This document shows, piece by piece, positions 7,145 through 14,019 of a stretch of 14,019 nucleotides of DNA. The stretch is from an uncultured Ilumatobacter sp. (GTDB lineage: Bacteria; Actinomycetota; Acidimicrobiia; Acidimicrobiales; Ilumatobacteraceae), in contig CALICC010000178.1 of the NCBI GenBank assembly GCA_938049325.1, positions 1 through 14,019 on the forward strand, in the 5' to 3' direction. A model generated the notes under the pieces. The model saw nothing but the letters and a program-made list of their open reading frames with translations, made no database searches and had not been told where the DNA came from. Positions within the stretch are counted from its first letter, which is position 1; every line of letters starts with the position of its first letter. Position numbers and translations under genes: made by a program.

Positions 7145-7777
7145 TCACTTGGTGGCGGTGCCGATCAGGCCGTGGCGAACATAGAGGCCCGCCGCACCTC
7201 GGTCGTACTCGTCGATGTCGATGGAGGCGAACGGACCGGCGCGCAGCAATGATGCTGTGTCTTGGTCGATCCGGCACCCGTTGAACAGCCAGCGGTGAGG
7301 CCGGCGCAGCACTCGTTGAAGTCCGCGCGTCCTCGTCGACGGTGGCGCTTCGACGTGTTCGGTGAAGAAGTACGTGCCGCCCGGTTTCAGGATGCGGTGC
7401 GCTTCGGCGATCACCTGCTGTGGCTCCTCGACACCGCAGAGCAACAGGGTCCCGACGACCCCGTCAGCGGATTGGTCGTCGACGTCGAGATGCTCGCCCT
7501 GCAGCGTGCGGACTTCGAGATCGACGCCATGAGCGTCGGCCTGAGCGTGCAGCCGTTGGTGCATCACCGGGTTCGGTTCGATCGCGATCACCTTGACGCC
7601 GGAGGCGTAGTAACGCATGTTCACGCCTGTGCCCGGCCCGATCTCGACGACCGTGCCGGTCATCGCGCCGATGACCTCGGCCTTGCGATCGCCTTGGGTT
7701 GCGTGGTTCGCGTCCGCTGACGCATCGAGCAACCAGGCTTCGAATCGACTGCGCCACTTCTGCTTCGCGAGGTCCAT
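7145..7777 (-). CDS. SAM-dependent methyltransferase, METTL7-like
   Basis: 210 residues. I chose the ATG at 7777 (MDLAKQKWRSRFE); the frame stays open 22 codons further upstream, but that part lacks family character. Motif I is VVEIGPGTGV (43-52), the ribose-binding acid is Glu67 in AIEPNP, and SADGVVGTLLLC (103-114) is the post-II strand. KPGGTYFFTEHVEAP (131-145) and the later Trp and NGC segment (163-168) resemble METTL7/UbiE-like class I methyltransferases. Human METTL7 proteins methylate thiols; bacterial relatives are mostly uncharacterised, and lipid or quinone substrates are also possible. It is encoded on the same strand as the beta-propeller lipoprotein, 87 bases downstream of it, but a hairpin lies between them, so it may have its own promoter. 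Confidence 0.85.
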   Translation of the reverse strand: MDLAKQKWRSRFEAWLLDASADANHATQGDRKAEVIGAMTGTVVEIGPGTGVNMRYYASGVKVIAIEPNPVMHQRLHAQADAHGVDLEVRTLQGEHLDVDDQSADGVVGTLLLCGVEEPQQVIAEAHRILKPGGTYFFTEHVEAPPSTRTRGLQRVLRRPHRWLFNGCRIDQDTASLLRAGPFASIDIDEYDRGAAGLYVRHGLIGTATK

Positions 7778-7800
7778 GCCTGGACGGTAGTGCCACGCGA

Positions 7801-7837
7801 CGCTGCGGTCCGCGGGGCGAACCCGAGAACCGCAGCG
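7801..7837 (-). terminator. Two-tier hairpin between the propeller and methyltransferase genes
   Basis: A perfect 9-bp inverted repeat, CGCTGCGGT (7801-7809) and ACCGCAGCG (7829-7837), encloses a second 4-bp stem, CGGG (7813-7816) and CCCG (7822-7825), around loop GCGAA. Three unpaired bases lie on each side between the stems. It sits 28 bases past the stop of the lipoprotein gene and is a good candidate for its terminator. There is no clear T-run. Confidence 0.6.
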
Positions 7838-7864
7838 CTTCACCGCATCGTCAACGTGTGCCGA

Positions 7865-10342
7865 TCAGAGCGTCACCGTTGCAGTGGTGTCGAGCGAGCC
7901 GAGGTCGTTTGCCTGGAGCTGCGTGGCCGACATCGTCCAGAGCTGGTCACCGATGACCAGGGTGCGCTGGATCTGCTTCTGCCAATCCACGCCCCCGTCG
8001 GGCCAGCACCACTCGATGCGATCCACGCCAGTGAGATCGACGTTGGTCGACTCGAAGACGTCGGTACCGAACCAGTTCTCGATCTCGTTCACCGGGATGA
8101 CCTCGCAGTAGAACTCGGTTGCGCCGCCCTGATCGTTCGGCCCGCAGAGCTGGAGTTGGCCGCCTTCTTGCGCAATCCAGAAGAGCTCTCCGTCCTCCTC
8201 GGTGAGGCCCTCAGGTGAGAACACTTCACAGTCGGTGATGCCGGGTTCCGTGCCGTCGTCGAGCTCATGAGTCACCCGTCCTTGCTCGGTGATCCCGTCG
8301 GCGGTGACGTTCAACACGACCGCTCCGGAGAACTGGTCTTGCCAGGAGGTGAGCGGCAGGACCGCCGACGAGGTCGCTTCCCACCAGAGGAAGGCCCGGT
8401 GGTCGAATTCGGCGCTGCTGTTCGATCCGGGAAGCGTCCAGACGTCGAGCTCGGTCGGGTTGGCCGGATCGCTCACATCGAACAGCGACACCTTCGAACC
8501 GGTTTGGAAGCCTTCGTCGGTGGCGTCTTGGCCAACGCCGAGCACCAGCGTGTCGCTGATCGGATGCAGATAGTTCGACACGCCCGGAATCTTGAGTTCG
8601 CCCAGAACCTTCATGTCGGTCGGAGTGGAGGTGTCGATCACGTAGAACGGGTCGGTCTGGCGGAAGGTGACGACGTAGGCGACATCACCGACGTAGCGAA
8701 CAGAGAAGATCCGCTCACCTTGACCGAGACCACCGACCACACCGACCTGTTCGAGCCGGTCGCCGTTGGTTTGCATCGCCACGATCTGGCTCACGGAACC
8801 ATCGCTCGACCACGGCGTACCTGTCGTGGTGGCAACGAAGAACGTGCCGTCACGATCGTTCATCGAGAACTGGTTGAGCAGGTGGCCGTCAACGGCACCC
8901 GACGCTTCGTACTGCGCAGGCTCACCGGCGGGGAGCGAGAAGCGGTGAATGCCCGTTTGGTAGGTCTCTTCCCACTGGCCACGTGACTGTTCGTCGAGCG
9001 TGGGCGGCAGCCACTCGTTGGTCGAGATGTACATCCGGTCCTGGGAGGCGTACACCGTGTCGCCGGTCGCCATGACCGACGTGGTGCCGGTGGGGGCCGA
9101 GAGCGGAGCGTCGAACGGCAGTGTCACGACCGACAACATGTCGAACCCGGCGAACTCGGCAGGTGCGTGAATGCGCGCACAGTCGACGAGAGCCCCATCA
9201 CTCGTTGCGCCATCGGCGTCGGTGAGTGACCAGGTCGGGAGCCAGTCGTCAAGCGTCGTTTCCTGCACCAGGCGGCGATTCGCCTCGGTTGCCGACTCCT
9301 CGGCATTGGGTCCTGACGGGAACAGGAAACCCAGATTCTGTGGCGGGGTCGTCACGGCGACTCGGACCGTGTCGCCGATCGCACGGGCGCTGATGTAGCG
9401 GCCGTCGAGCGTGAGGCTGTTCGCCAGCTGCAGCGCATCGGGATTGGACACGTCGACCTCGACCACCATCGTGGTCGGACCTTGGTGGAATCCCGGTTCG
9501 ATCGGCATCGGCAACGGCGTTGGTTCGACCGGAATCGGCGCGATGTCATCGTCGACGAATTGTGACTCGGCGTCGCCGTCGAGGACGGGCTCGGTGTCTT
9601 CGATCACCTCGACGGCGTCGACCGGGAGTGGCTCGGGGCCACCGGCGAAGCCGCCTTCGGTCTGCCCGATCACGAACACGCGATCACCCGACACCAGGAT
9701 CTCCTGACCCCAGAAGAAGACGTTTCGCTCGGCGAAGTTCAGTTCGATCGAGCTCCGCACCGTGGTGCCGTCGACGTCGACGTAGTGCAACGTCCCGTCG
9801 GCGAGCACGAGGATGCGCTCGCCGTCGGTCTTGATGATGTCGGGCTCGTCGACGCCCTCGACCTGCACGTTCGTCGTCGAGAAGTCGCCGCCGGAAGATG
9901 TCGCGGCGTCGCCGGAGCTCGACTCGTCGGCCGAGTCGAATTGAGCATCCGGAGCCGCCGGTGCACTCGCCAGCTCGCCACCACCATCTGACGCCTCAGC
10001 GGCTTCTTCCACCATCGCGTCGGTGTCGGCCTCGAACTCGACGCGGTCACCGAACATGACGTCAGGACCGCCGTGCCAACCCACGTCATTGAAGCCGTAG
10101 GCGCCAACACGTTCGGCGCCTTCGGTGTGGACGTAGTCGAGGAAGGCGTCGCACTGATCGAATTGGCGCAGCGCGACCTTGGCGGATCGTGCGGGGTCGT
10201 CGCTGCGAATCACACTCGGATCGCGTTGATCAATCGTGCCGTCGCCGGCGTCTGTGCCGACGTCCTCGTTGCTGTCGCTGGCGCAGGCAGCAAACAGCAG
10301 GGAGGCAGAAACGAGTGTGGGGATGATGGTGGTGCGCTTCAT
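7865..10342 (-). CDS. Secreted beta-propeller lipoprotein (PF09826-type)
   Basis: 825 residues from ATG at 10342, chosen because GGAG lies 6 bases upstream and a lipoprotein signal begins there: Lys-Arg, a hydrophobic core, then LFAAC with Cys20. After an Asp-rich linker and a small N-terminal region (about 55-105) comes the hallmark NVQVEGVDEPDIIKTDG (158-174). Propeller blades follow, including GERIFSVRYVGDVAYVVTF (542-560), RQTDPFYVIDTS and GELKIPGVSNYLHP (581-594). These match the actinobacterial and archaeal C-terminal beta-propeller family, PF09826. An acidic, Pro-rich insert (about 245-285) interrupts the blades. The protein should sit on the outer face of the membrane. The family has no firmly known biochemical role; substrate or polymer binding is a guess. 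It probably forms its own transcription unit. Confidence 0.9.
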   Translation of the reverse strand: MKRTTIIPTLVSASLLFAACASDSNEDVGTDAGDGTIDQRDPSVIRSDDPARSAKVALRQFDQCDAFLDYVHTEGAERVGAYGFNDVGWHGGPDVMFGDRVEFEADTDAMVEEAAEASDGGGELASAPAAPDAQFDSADESSSGDAATSSGGDFSTTNVQVEGVDEPDIIKTDGERILVLADGTLHYVDVDGTTVRSSIELNFAERNVFFWGQEILVSGDRVFVIGQTEGGFAGGPEPLPVDAVEVIEDTEPVLDGDAESQFVDDDIAPIPVEPTPLPMPIEPGFHQGPTTMVVEVDVSNPDALQLANSLTLDGRYISARAIGDTVRVAVTTPPQNLGFLFPSGPNAEESATEANRRLVQETTLDDWLPTWSLTDADGATSDGALVDCARIHAPAEFAGFDMLSVVTLPFDAPLSAPTGTTSVMATGDTVYASQDRMYISTNEWLPPTLDEQSRGQWEETYQTGIHRFSLPAGEPAQYEASGAVDGHLLNQFSMNDRDGTFFVATTTGTPWSSDGSVSQIVAMQTNGDRLEQVGVVGGLGQGERIFSVRYVGDVAYVVTFRQTDPFYVIDTSTPTDMKVLGELKIPGVSNYLHPISDTLVLGVGQDATDEGFQTGSKVSLFDVSDPANPTELDVWTLPGSNSSAEFDHRAFLWWEATSSAVLPLTSWQDQFSGAVVLNVTADGITEQGRVTHELDDGTEPGITDCEVFSPEGLTEEDGELFWIAQEGGQLQLCGPNDQGGATEFYCEVIPVNEIENWFGTDVFESTNVDLTGVDRIEWCWPDGGVDWQKQIQRTLVIGDQLWTMSATQLQANDLGSLDTTATVTL

Positions 10343-10348
10343 GTGGTA

Positions 10349-10352
10349 CTCC
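10349..10352 (-). promoter_or_regulatory. Ribosome binding site of the propeller lipoprotein
   Basis: GGAG on the minus strand lies 6 bases before the ATG at 10342. It decides this start over the in-frame start 18 codons upstream, which would place a charged leader before the lipoprotein signal. Confidence 0.75.
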
Positions 10353-10436
10353 GTGCGTGATGGGTCGTAGAGGTCTGACGTCACCAGGACCACCATCGGT
10401 TCCCAGAAACTTCATGCTGACCAAAACTCCCCGCCG

Positions 10437-10469
10437 CGTCACGGGGTGGGTCACACCCACCCCGTGACG
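10437..10469 (-). terminator. Perfect 15-bp inverted repeat downstream of the DoxX gene
   Basis: CGTCACGGGGTGGGT (10437-10451) and its exact complement (10455-10469) enclose a 3-base loop, CAC. The element starts 3 bases after the DoxX stop and lies about 95 bases upstream of the propeller gene. This fits a terminator for DoxX. A GAGTTTTGG stretch follows on the minus strand, giving only a short T-run some distance away. A protein-binding site controlling the propeller gene is an alternative. Confidence 0.75.
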
Positions 10470-10472
10470 AGA

Positions 10473-10955
10473 TCAGTCGCGTTCGATGCGCAGGACGCGG
10501 TCGACCGAGGCGAACCCGGGGCCGACCACGATGAGCGCGACGAGTCCGGCGATGTAGGCCAGGTCGACTTCCCAGCCGCCGAGAATGCCGAGATCGGCCT
10601 TGGCGAAGATGATCGCGCCCACGAGCACGAGGGCCATCACGCCTGCGACGGCGCGCGTCGCGAGGCCGATGATCAGGGCGACGCCACCGACGACTTCGAA
10701 CACCGCGACGAAGCGTGCCGACAGTTCGGGCAACGGCACGCCCCAGCCGTCGAATGCACCGGCGACGTTCGCCAGCCCGGTGTCGAACTTGTCGAGTCCA
10801 TGCAGCAGCAGCAGCACGCCGAGCGCGATCCGAACTCCTGTGAACGCGTACGGGCGAAGCCGGTCGAGTGGCTCGGTGATCGTCGCGGCAACAGCGTGCT
10901 GGGGTGCCCCGGCGTGCACGTCGCTCATTCTCGTGCTGGTTGATGTATTGGTCAT
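10473..10955 (-). CDS. DoxX-family integral membrane protein
   Basis: 160 residues from ATG at 10955, chosen because GGAG lies 6 bases upstream; a start 4 codons earlier and another at MSDVHAG (residue 10) are possible. After a polar N-terminal tail (1-35) there are four membrane segments: about 39-53, 80-97, 103-119 and 130-146. The segment RIALGVLLLLHGLDKFDTG (42-60) and the FEVVGGVALIIGLATR stretch (86-101) are typical of DoxX. The family is widespread. Members include a subunit of archaeal thiosulfate:quinone oxidoreductase and mycobacterial proteins linked to redox stress, but most are uncharacterised, and no redox partner gene is present here. It is divergent from the isomerase gene. 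Confidence 0.88.
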   Translation of the reverse strand: MTNTSTSTRMSDVHAGAPQHAVAATITEPLDRLRPYAFTGVRIALGVLLLLHGLDKFDTGLANVAGAFDGWGVPLPELSARFVAVFEVVGGVALIIGLATRAVAGVMALVLVGAIIFAKADLGILGGWEVDLAYIAGLVALIVVGPGFASVDRVLRIERD

Positions 10956-10961
10956 GAGATT

Positions 10962-10965
10962 CTCC
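10962..10965 (-). promoter_or_regulatory. Ribosome binding site of the DoxX gene
   Basis: GGAG on the minus strand lies 6 bases from the ATG at 10955. It supports that start over the in-frame ATG at 10967, which overlaps this site. Confidence 0.65.
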
Positions 10966-11136
10966 ATCTGTCGAGTTCCGGCGGACCGGTGAGTTCGCCG
11001 GCCGCCCGCAGCCAGCGAGTGTGGACCACCTGCTCGGCCTCGGCGTTCTGTTCACTGTTTGGTTCGACGTTGGCTCCGGGAGCTTTCCCGTCTGTTTCGA
11101 TATCTCGCGCGAGCGTCGTTGTGCCAGGCTGACCGC
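10966..11136. promoter_or_regulatory. Divergent promoter region between DoxX and the isomerase
   Basis: About 170 bases separate two genes that point away from each other, so both promoters should lie here. I see no convincing -35/-10 pair. A 10-base palindrome CTCGCGCGAG (11104-11113), 24 bases before the isomerase start, could be an operator but may be chance in GC-rich DNA. Confidence 0.4.
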
Positions 11137-11979
11137 ATGGGATACGAGTGCTTCAACGTTGAGATCACCGACAAGGTCGGCCACATCACGATGATTCGTC
11201 CGGAGAAGGCGAACTCGATGGTGCCGTCGTTCTGGAACGACCTGCCGCAGATCGTCGACGAGATGTCTGCATCGGGCTCGGTGCGCGCGATCGTCCTGTC
11301 CGCAGAAGGCAAACACTTCTGCTCGGGCATGGACTTGTCGGTGTTCTCGTCGGGCAACTCGGTTGCGCCGGGCGGATCGAGCCACCGCAGCCGACGCAAT
11401 GAAGGCTTTCGCTCGACCGCGATGCGGTTGCAAGAATCGTTCACGGCGCTCGAGCGTGCCCGCGTCCCCGTGCTGTGTGCCATCCAAGGCGCGTGCGTGG
11501 GCGGCGGCATCGACATGGTGTCGGCAGCCGACATGCGCTACGCCACCGAGAACGCCTTCTTCTCGATCGCCGAGATCAACATCGGCATGACGGCCGATGT
11601 CGGCACCTTGCAGCGCATGCCGAAGCTCGTCGCCGAAGGCATCGTGCGCGAACTCGCCTATACCGGTCGCAAGTGGTCGGCAGCCGAGGCACAAGCAGCC
11701 GGCTTCGTCAACAGGGTGTTCGACGATCACGAAACGATGCTCGGCGGCGTGATGGACATCGCCGCCGAGATCGCTTCGAAGAGTCCGATGGCGGTGTGGG
11801 GCACCAAGCAAACCATGCACTACACCCGCGACCATTCGGTTGCCGACGGCCTCGAGTTCATCGCGAACTGGAACGCTGCGATGTTCGACACCGACGACAT
11901 GACCGAAGCAGCCACGGCACAGTTCGAAGGCCGACCGGCGGACTACCCCGATCTGCAACCGCTCAGCCGCGGCATCTGA
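11137..11979 (+). CDS. Enoyl-CoA hydratase/isomerase family protein, dienoyl-CoA isomerase type
   Basis: 280 residues from ATG at 11137 (MGYECFNVEITDKVGHITM). The frame is open 26 codons upstream, but that extension does not fit the family. The oxyanion-hole region is EGKHFCSGMDLSVF and the central GACVGGGIDMVSAADMRYA. Asp126, Glu146 and Asp154 sit at spacings of 20 and 8, exactly as Asp176, Glu196 and Asp204 do in rat delta3,5-delta2,4-dienoyl-CoA isomerase (ECH1). TADVGTLQRMPK (153-164) is nearly identical to ECH1. The enzyme would shift double bonds of 3,5-dienoyl-CoA to 2,4-dienoyl-CoA during breakdown of unsaturated fatty acids with odd-numbered double bonds. Its size is usual for a single-domain crotonase. 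A small gene follows 6 bases later in the same operon. No other beta-oxidation gene is in view. Confidence 0.92.
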   Translation: MGYECFNVEITDKVGHITMIRPEKANSMVPSFWNDLPQIVDEMSASGSVRAIVLSAEGKHFCSGMDLSVFSSGNSVAPGGSSHRSRRNEGFRSTAMRLQESFTALERARVPVLCAIQGACVGGGIDMVSAADMRYATENAFFSIAEINIGMTADVGTLQRMPKLVAEGIVRELAYTGRKWSAAEAQAAGFVNRVFDDHETMLGGVMDIAAEIASKSPMAVWGTKQTMHYTRDHSVADGLEFIANWNAAMFDTDDMTEAATAQFEGRPADYPDLQPLSRGI

Positions 11980-11985
11980 GCAGCG

Positions 11986-12279
11986 ATGGGCGTCATCGAG
12001 ACCATTCGGTTCAACTCACTCGACGGGGTGGACGATGCCCGGTTCTTGGCTGTCGACCAGCGATTCGAGACACAGTTTCTCTATCAGCAGCCCGGCTTCG
12101 TTCGACGCTTCCTCACCCGAGCGGACGATGGTGCGTGGCAGAGCTTCGTGATCTGGGCTGATCGAGACCACGCCGATCGAGCCTTCGATAGCGTAGGCGC
12201 ATCTGAAGTCGGGCGCGAGCGAGATGACTTGATCGATGAGGTCACCGTCACCCGCGAGTGCCTCACAGGTTTCGACTGA
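11986..12279 (+). CDS. Small protein of probable dimeric alpha-beta barrel (ABM-like) fold
   Basis: 97 residues, starting 6 bases after the isomerase stop and so very likely co-transcribed with it. The pattern is beta (VIETIRFNS), a helix (ARFLAVDQRFETQFLYQQPG), beta (FVRRFLTRADDGAW), beta (QSFVIWADRDHADRAFDSV), then a helix. The Gln-Gln-Pro-Gly-Phe turn and the Trp-Ala-Asp after the last strand are typical of antibiotic-biosynthesis-monooxygenase-like and related ferredoxin-like proteins. Such small proteins act as monooxygenases, isomerases or binding proteins, often as dimers. I cannot name a substrate. The link to acyl-CoA metabolism rests only on position. Confidence 0.7.
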   Translation: MGVIETIRFNSLDGVDDARFLAVDQRFETQFLYQQPGFVRRFLTRADDGAWQSFVIWADRDHADRAFDSVGASEVGRERDDLIDEVTVTRECLTGFD

Positions 12280-12318
12280 CCGTCGGCACCTCTCACCGGC
12301 ACCGCCCCGCGTCAGCAG

Positions 12319-12678
12319 CTACTGCTGCACGAGCGTGACGGCGTTGCCTTCCGGATCGGTGATCCCCGCCAGTGTTGGCCCACCGGGAAGATCCAGCGGT
12401 TCCATCGTGACGGTCCCACCGAGGTCTGGCACACGTGCGAGCGTTGCTGCGAGGTCGCCGACCTGCACGTAGAGATTGACCTGGCTCCGATCGCTCTGGC
12501 GGATGTGCCCGGCCGGGCCTGGTTCGGGCCCGCCCAGCCCCGGAGCGATGTTCAACACGAAGCCGTCGTCGATGACCCAGTTGAAGAGCGCCGAATAGAA
12601 CGCGCGCTGCACCTCGGGATCGAGCGCCTCGATTTCCCAGTGCACGACGGGCCGCGCCCAGTCTTTGTCTTCAGCCAT
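12319..12678 (-). CDS. VOC (glyoxalase/bleomycin-resistance) family protein
   Basis: 119 residues from ATG at 12678. The frame extends 80 codons upstream, but that part lies over the divergent amidohydrolase gene and has no family character. PVVHWEIEALDPEVQRAFYS (10-29) is the first beta-alpha unit, with His13 as a possible metal ligand. NLYVQVGDLAATLARVPDLG begins the second half, and GITDPEGNAVTLVQ near the end is the common VOC closing strand. One VOC domain of this size acts as a dimer. Members include lyases, dioxygenases and resistance proteins, and many are uncharacterised. It converges on the ABM-like gene across a 39-base gap and diverges from the amidohydrolase gene across 58 bases. 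Confidence 0.85.
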   Translation of the reverse strand: MAEDKDWARPVVHWEIEALDPEVQRAFYSALFNWVIDDGFVLNIAPGLGGPEPGPAGHIRQSDRSQVNLYVQVGDLAATLARVPDLGGTVTMEPLDLPGGPTLAGITDPEGNAVTLVQQ

Positions 12679-12736
12679 ACCCGCGCAACGTAGCTCACGC
12701 CTCGCTCGCAGCTGATCAGAGGCGCGAAACTTCGGT
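12679..12736. promoter_or_regulatory. Short divergent promoter region (VOC and amidohydrolase)
   Basis: Only 58 bases lie between the two divergent starts, so their promoters must be tightly packed or overlap. A GAGG at 12718-12721 is rather far from the ATG at 12737 to be a good ribosome site. No clear promoter boxes were seen. Confidence 0.35.
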
Positions 12737-14019
12737 ATGCATGAACTGGTGATTCGCAACGGGACGGTCGTCGACGGGACCGGAGCTGCCGCTCGGGTTG
12801 CCGACATCGCGATCGACAACGGGGTGATCACCGCGGTCGGCGAGATCAACGAGGCGGGCGACCGCGAGATCGACGCCACCGGGCAGGTCGTCACGCCGGG
12901 CTGGGTCGACGTGCACACGCACTACGACGGCCAGGCTTCGTGGGACCCCGAGCTCGCACCATCGAGCCACCACGGCGTCACCACCGTGATCATGGGGAAC
13001 TGCGGTGTGGGTTTTGCACCAGTCCGCCCTGGTGCCGAAGGGTTCTTGATCGAACTGATGGAGGGTGTCGAAGACATCCCGGGCTCCGCGTTGCACGAAG
13101 GCATGGACTGGCGGTGGGAAACGTACGGCGAGTATCTCGACGCGCTGGAAGAGATGCCGCGCACGGTCGACATCGGTGGGCAACTCCCCCACGCTGCGGT
13201 CCGCGCGTACGTGCTCGGCGACCGAGCCCACGACTACGACGTCACCCCCGACGAGATCGCCGAGATGGCTCAGATCACTCGCGACGCGCTCGACGCTGGA
13301 GCCTTCGGCTTCTCCACGTCGCGGACGTTCTTGCACACGTCGAAGCACGGACTCGTACCCGGCACGAGTTCGACGCCCGACGAAGTGATCGCCATCGCCG
13401 AGGCGGTGCGCGACTCCGGGCACGGCCTGTTCCAGTACGTCTCCGACGATTTGGGCACCGGCGGCGACGAAGACTGGCTCGACACCCTCAAGGAGATGGG
13501 GTGCCCGACCACCTACACCCTGGCGCAGACCCCACGGGTCCCCGAGGCGTATCGGACTGCGCTCGACGAGGCCACCAGGGTCACCAACGACGCTGCACCG
13601 ATGATCCCTCAGGTGGCAGTGCGTCCGACCGGGATGCTCTACGGCTTGCAGAGTTCGTTCCATCCGTTCATCGCGCACCCGAGCTACCGCGAGCATTGGG
13701 GCGACTCGCTCGAAGCGCGCGTTGCACTCCTCCGTGACCCGGGCTTCGTCGCGAAGCTGCTCAGCGAGTCACCGCAGACCAAGGACCCGTTCGTCAACTA
13801 TCTCGCCACCGCGTGGAACCAGATCTACCGACTCGGCGACCCAGTCGACTACGAGCCCACCGCCGAGTCGAGTGCCGCCGGCGTCGCTGCGAGCGAAGGA
13901 CGCCGCCCCGAAGAAGTCGTGATCGACTGGATGCTGGAGAACGACGGCACGAGCTTCATGTTCTCGCCGCTCGGCAACTACCACGGCCACGATCACGAAG
14001 CGATCCGCGAAATGCTGGT
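12737..14019 (+). CDS. Amidohydrolase, N-acyl-D-amino-acid deacylase family, N-terminal part
   Basis: The frame is open from ATG at 12737 to the window end (427 residues) and is cut by the edge; relatives are usually about 500-580 residues. MHELVIRNGTVVDGTG is the typical beta-sandwich opening. VDVHTHYDGQ gives metal ligands His60 and His62. GNCGVGFAP places Cys89 where D-aminoacylases have their metal-binding Cys. GAFGFSTSRTFLHTSKHG (about residues 188-205) and the late NYHGHDHEA are further family motifs. D-aminoacylases release D-amino acids from N-acyl forms, but many proteins in this clade have unknown substrates, so the specific name is inferred. The gene is divergent from the VOC gene. 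I see no frameshift in the visible part. Confidence 0.88.
   Translation, partial: MHELVIRNGTVVDGTGAAARVADIAIDNGVITAVGEINEAGDREIDATGQVVTPGWVDVHTHYDGQASWDPELAPSSHHGVTTVIMGNCGVGFAPVRPGAEGFLIELMEGVEDIPGSALHEGMDWRWETYGEYLDALEEMPRTVDIGGQLPHAAVRAYVLGDRAHDYDVTPDEIAEMAQITRDALDAGAFGFSTSRTFLHTSKHGLVPGTSSTPDEVIAIAEAVRDSGHGLFQYVSDDLGTGGDEDWLDTLKEMGCPTTYTLAQTPRVPEAYRTALDEATRVTNDAAPMIPQVAVRPTGMLYGLQSSFHPFIAHPSYREHWGDSLEARVALLRDPGFVAKLLSESPQTKDPFVNYLATAWNQIYRLGDPVDYEPTAESSAAGVAASEGRRPEEVVIDWMLENDGTSFMFSPLGNYHGHDHEAIREML

Noticed and set aside
10381..11958. 525-codon minus-strand open frame across the DoxX and isomerase genes
   Set aside because: It is antisense to the isomerase and out of frame with DoxX, Arg/His-rich, and has no family character. 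Long antisense frames are expected in high-GC DNA.
12313..12327. CAGCAG-CTA-CTGCTG palindrome at the VOC stop codon
   Set aside because: A 6-bp stem that mostly reflects two Gln codons; insufficient for a terminator call.
12716..13696. 326-codon minus-strand frame opposite the amidohydrolase
   Set aside because: The plus-strand frame has complete metal-binding motifs and runs unbroken to the window end, so this is its mirror.

Overview
This window is high-GC DNA with dense, mostly short-spaced genes and frequent GTG starts. Its families (Liv-type transporters, a crotonase, a PF09826-type propeller lipoprotein, a D-aminoacylase-like amidohydrolase) point to an actinobacterium. My best guess is an Ilumatobacter-like member of the Acidimicrobiia. 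That is inference from gene style and content, because no rRNA or other marker gene is present.

Layout. (1) 1-5261, plus strand: a transport operon. It holds the end of a LivM-type permease, then a 991-residue protein fusing a whole MFS transporter to a LivF-like and a LivG-like ABC ATPase, then a membrane-anchored substrate-binding protein. A strong hairpin at 5262-5291 closes it. (2) 5325-6872, plus strand: an ECF-type sigma factor followed 30 bases later by a single-pass membrane protein. That protein has a short cytoplasmic head and an extracellular tail of Thr/Pro, Asp/Ser and Asn/Gly repeats, and may be the sigma factor's regulator. (3) 7145-10955, minus strand: a METTL7-like methyltransferase, a large beta-propeller lipoprotein and a DoxX-family membrane protein, with hairpins at 7801-7837 and 10437-10469. 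(4) 11137-12279, plus strand: a dienoyl-CoA isomerase-type crotonase with its full catalytic acid triad, and a small ferredoxin-like-fold protein. (5) 12319-12678, minus strand: a single-domain VOC protein. (6) 12737 to the window end, plus strand: an amidohydrolase of the N-acyl-D-amino-acid deacylase family, cut by the window edge.

How they fit together. The first operon carries most parts of a branched-chain-amino-acid-type (HAAT) importer: permease, both ATPases and a binding protein. Here the two ATPases share one chain with an MFS carrier, which is the most unusual feature of the window. The sigma factor and repeat protein look like a self-contained signalling pair. The remaining genes are separate metabolic or envelope functions: unsaturated acyl-CoA isomerisation, a D-amino-acid-type amidohydrolase and surface proteins. 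I saw no tRNA, rRNA, CRISPR array, insertion sequence or phage gene.
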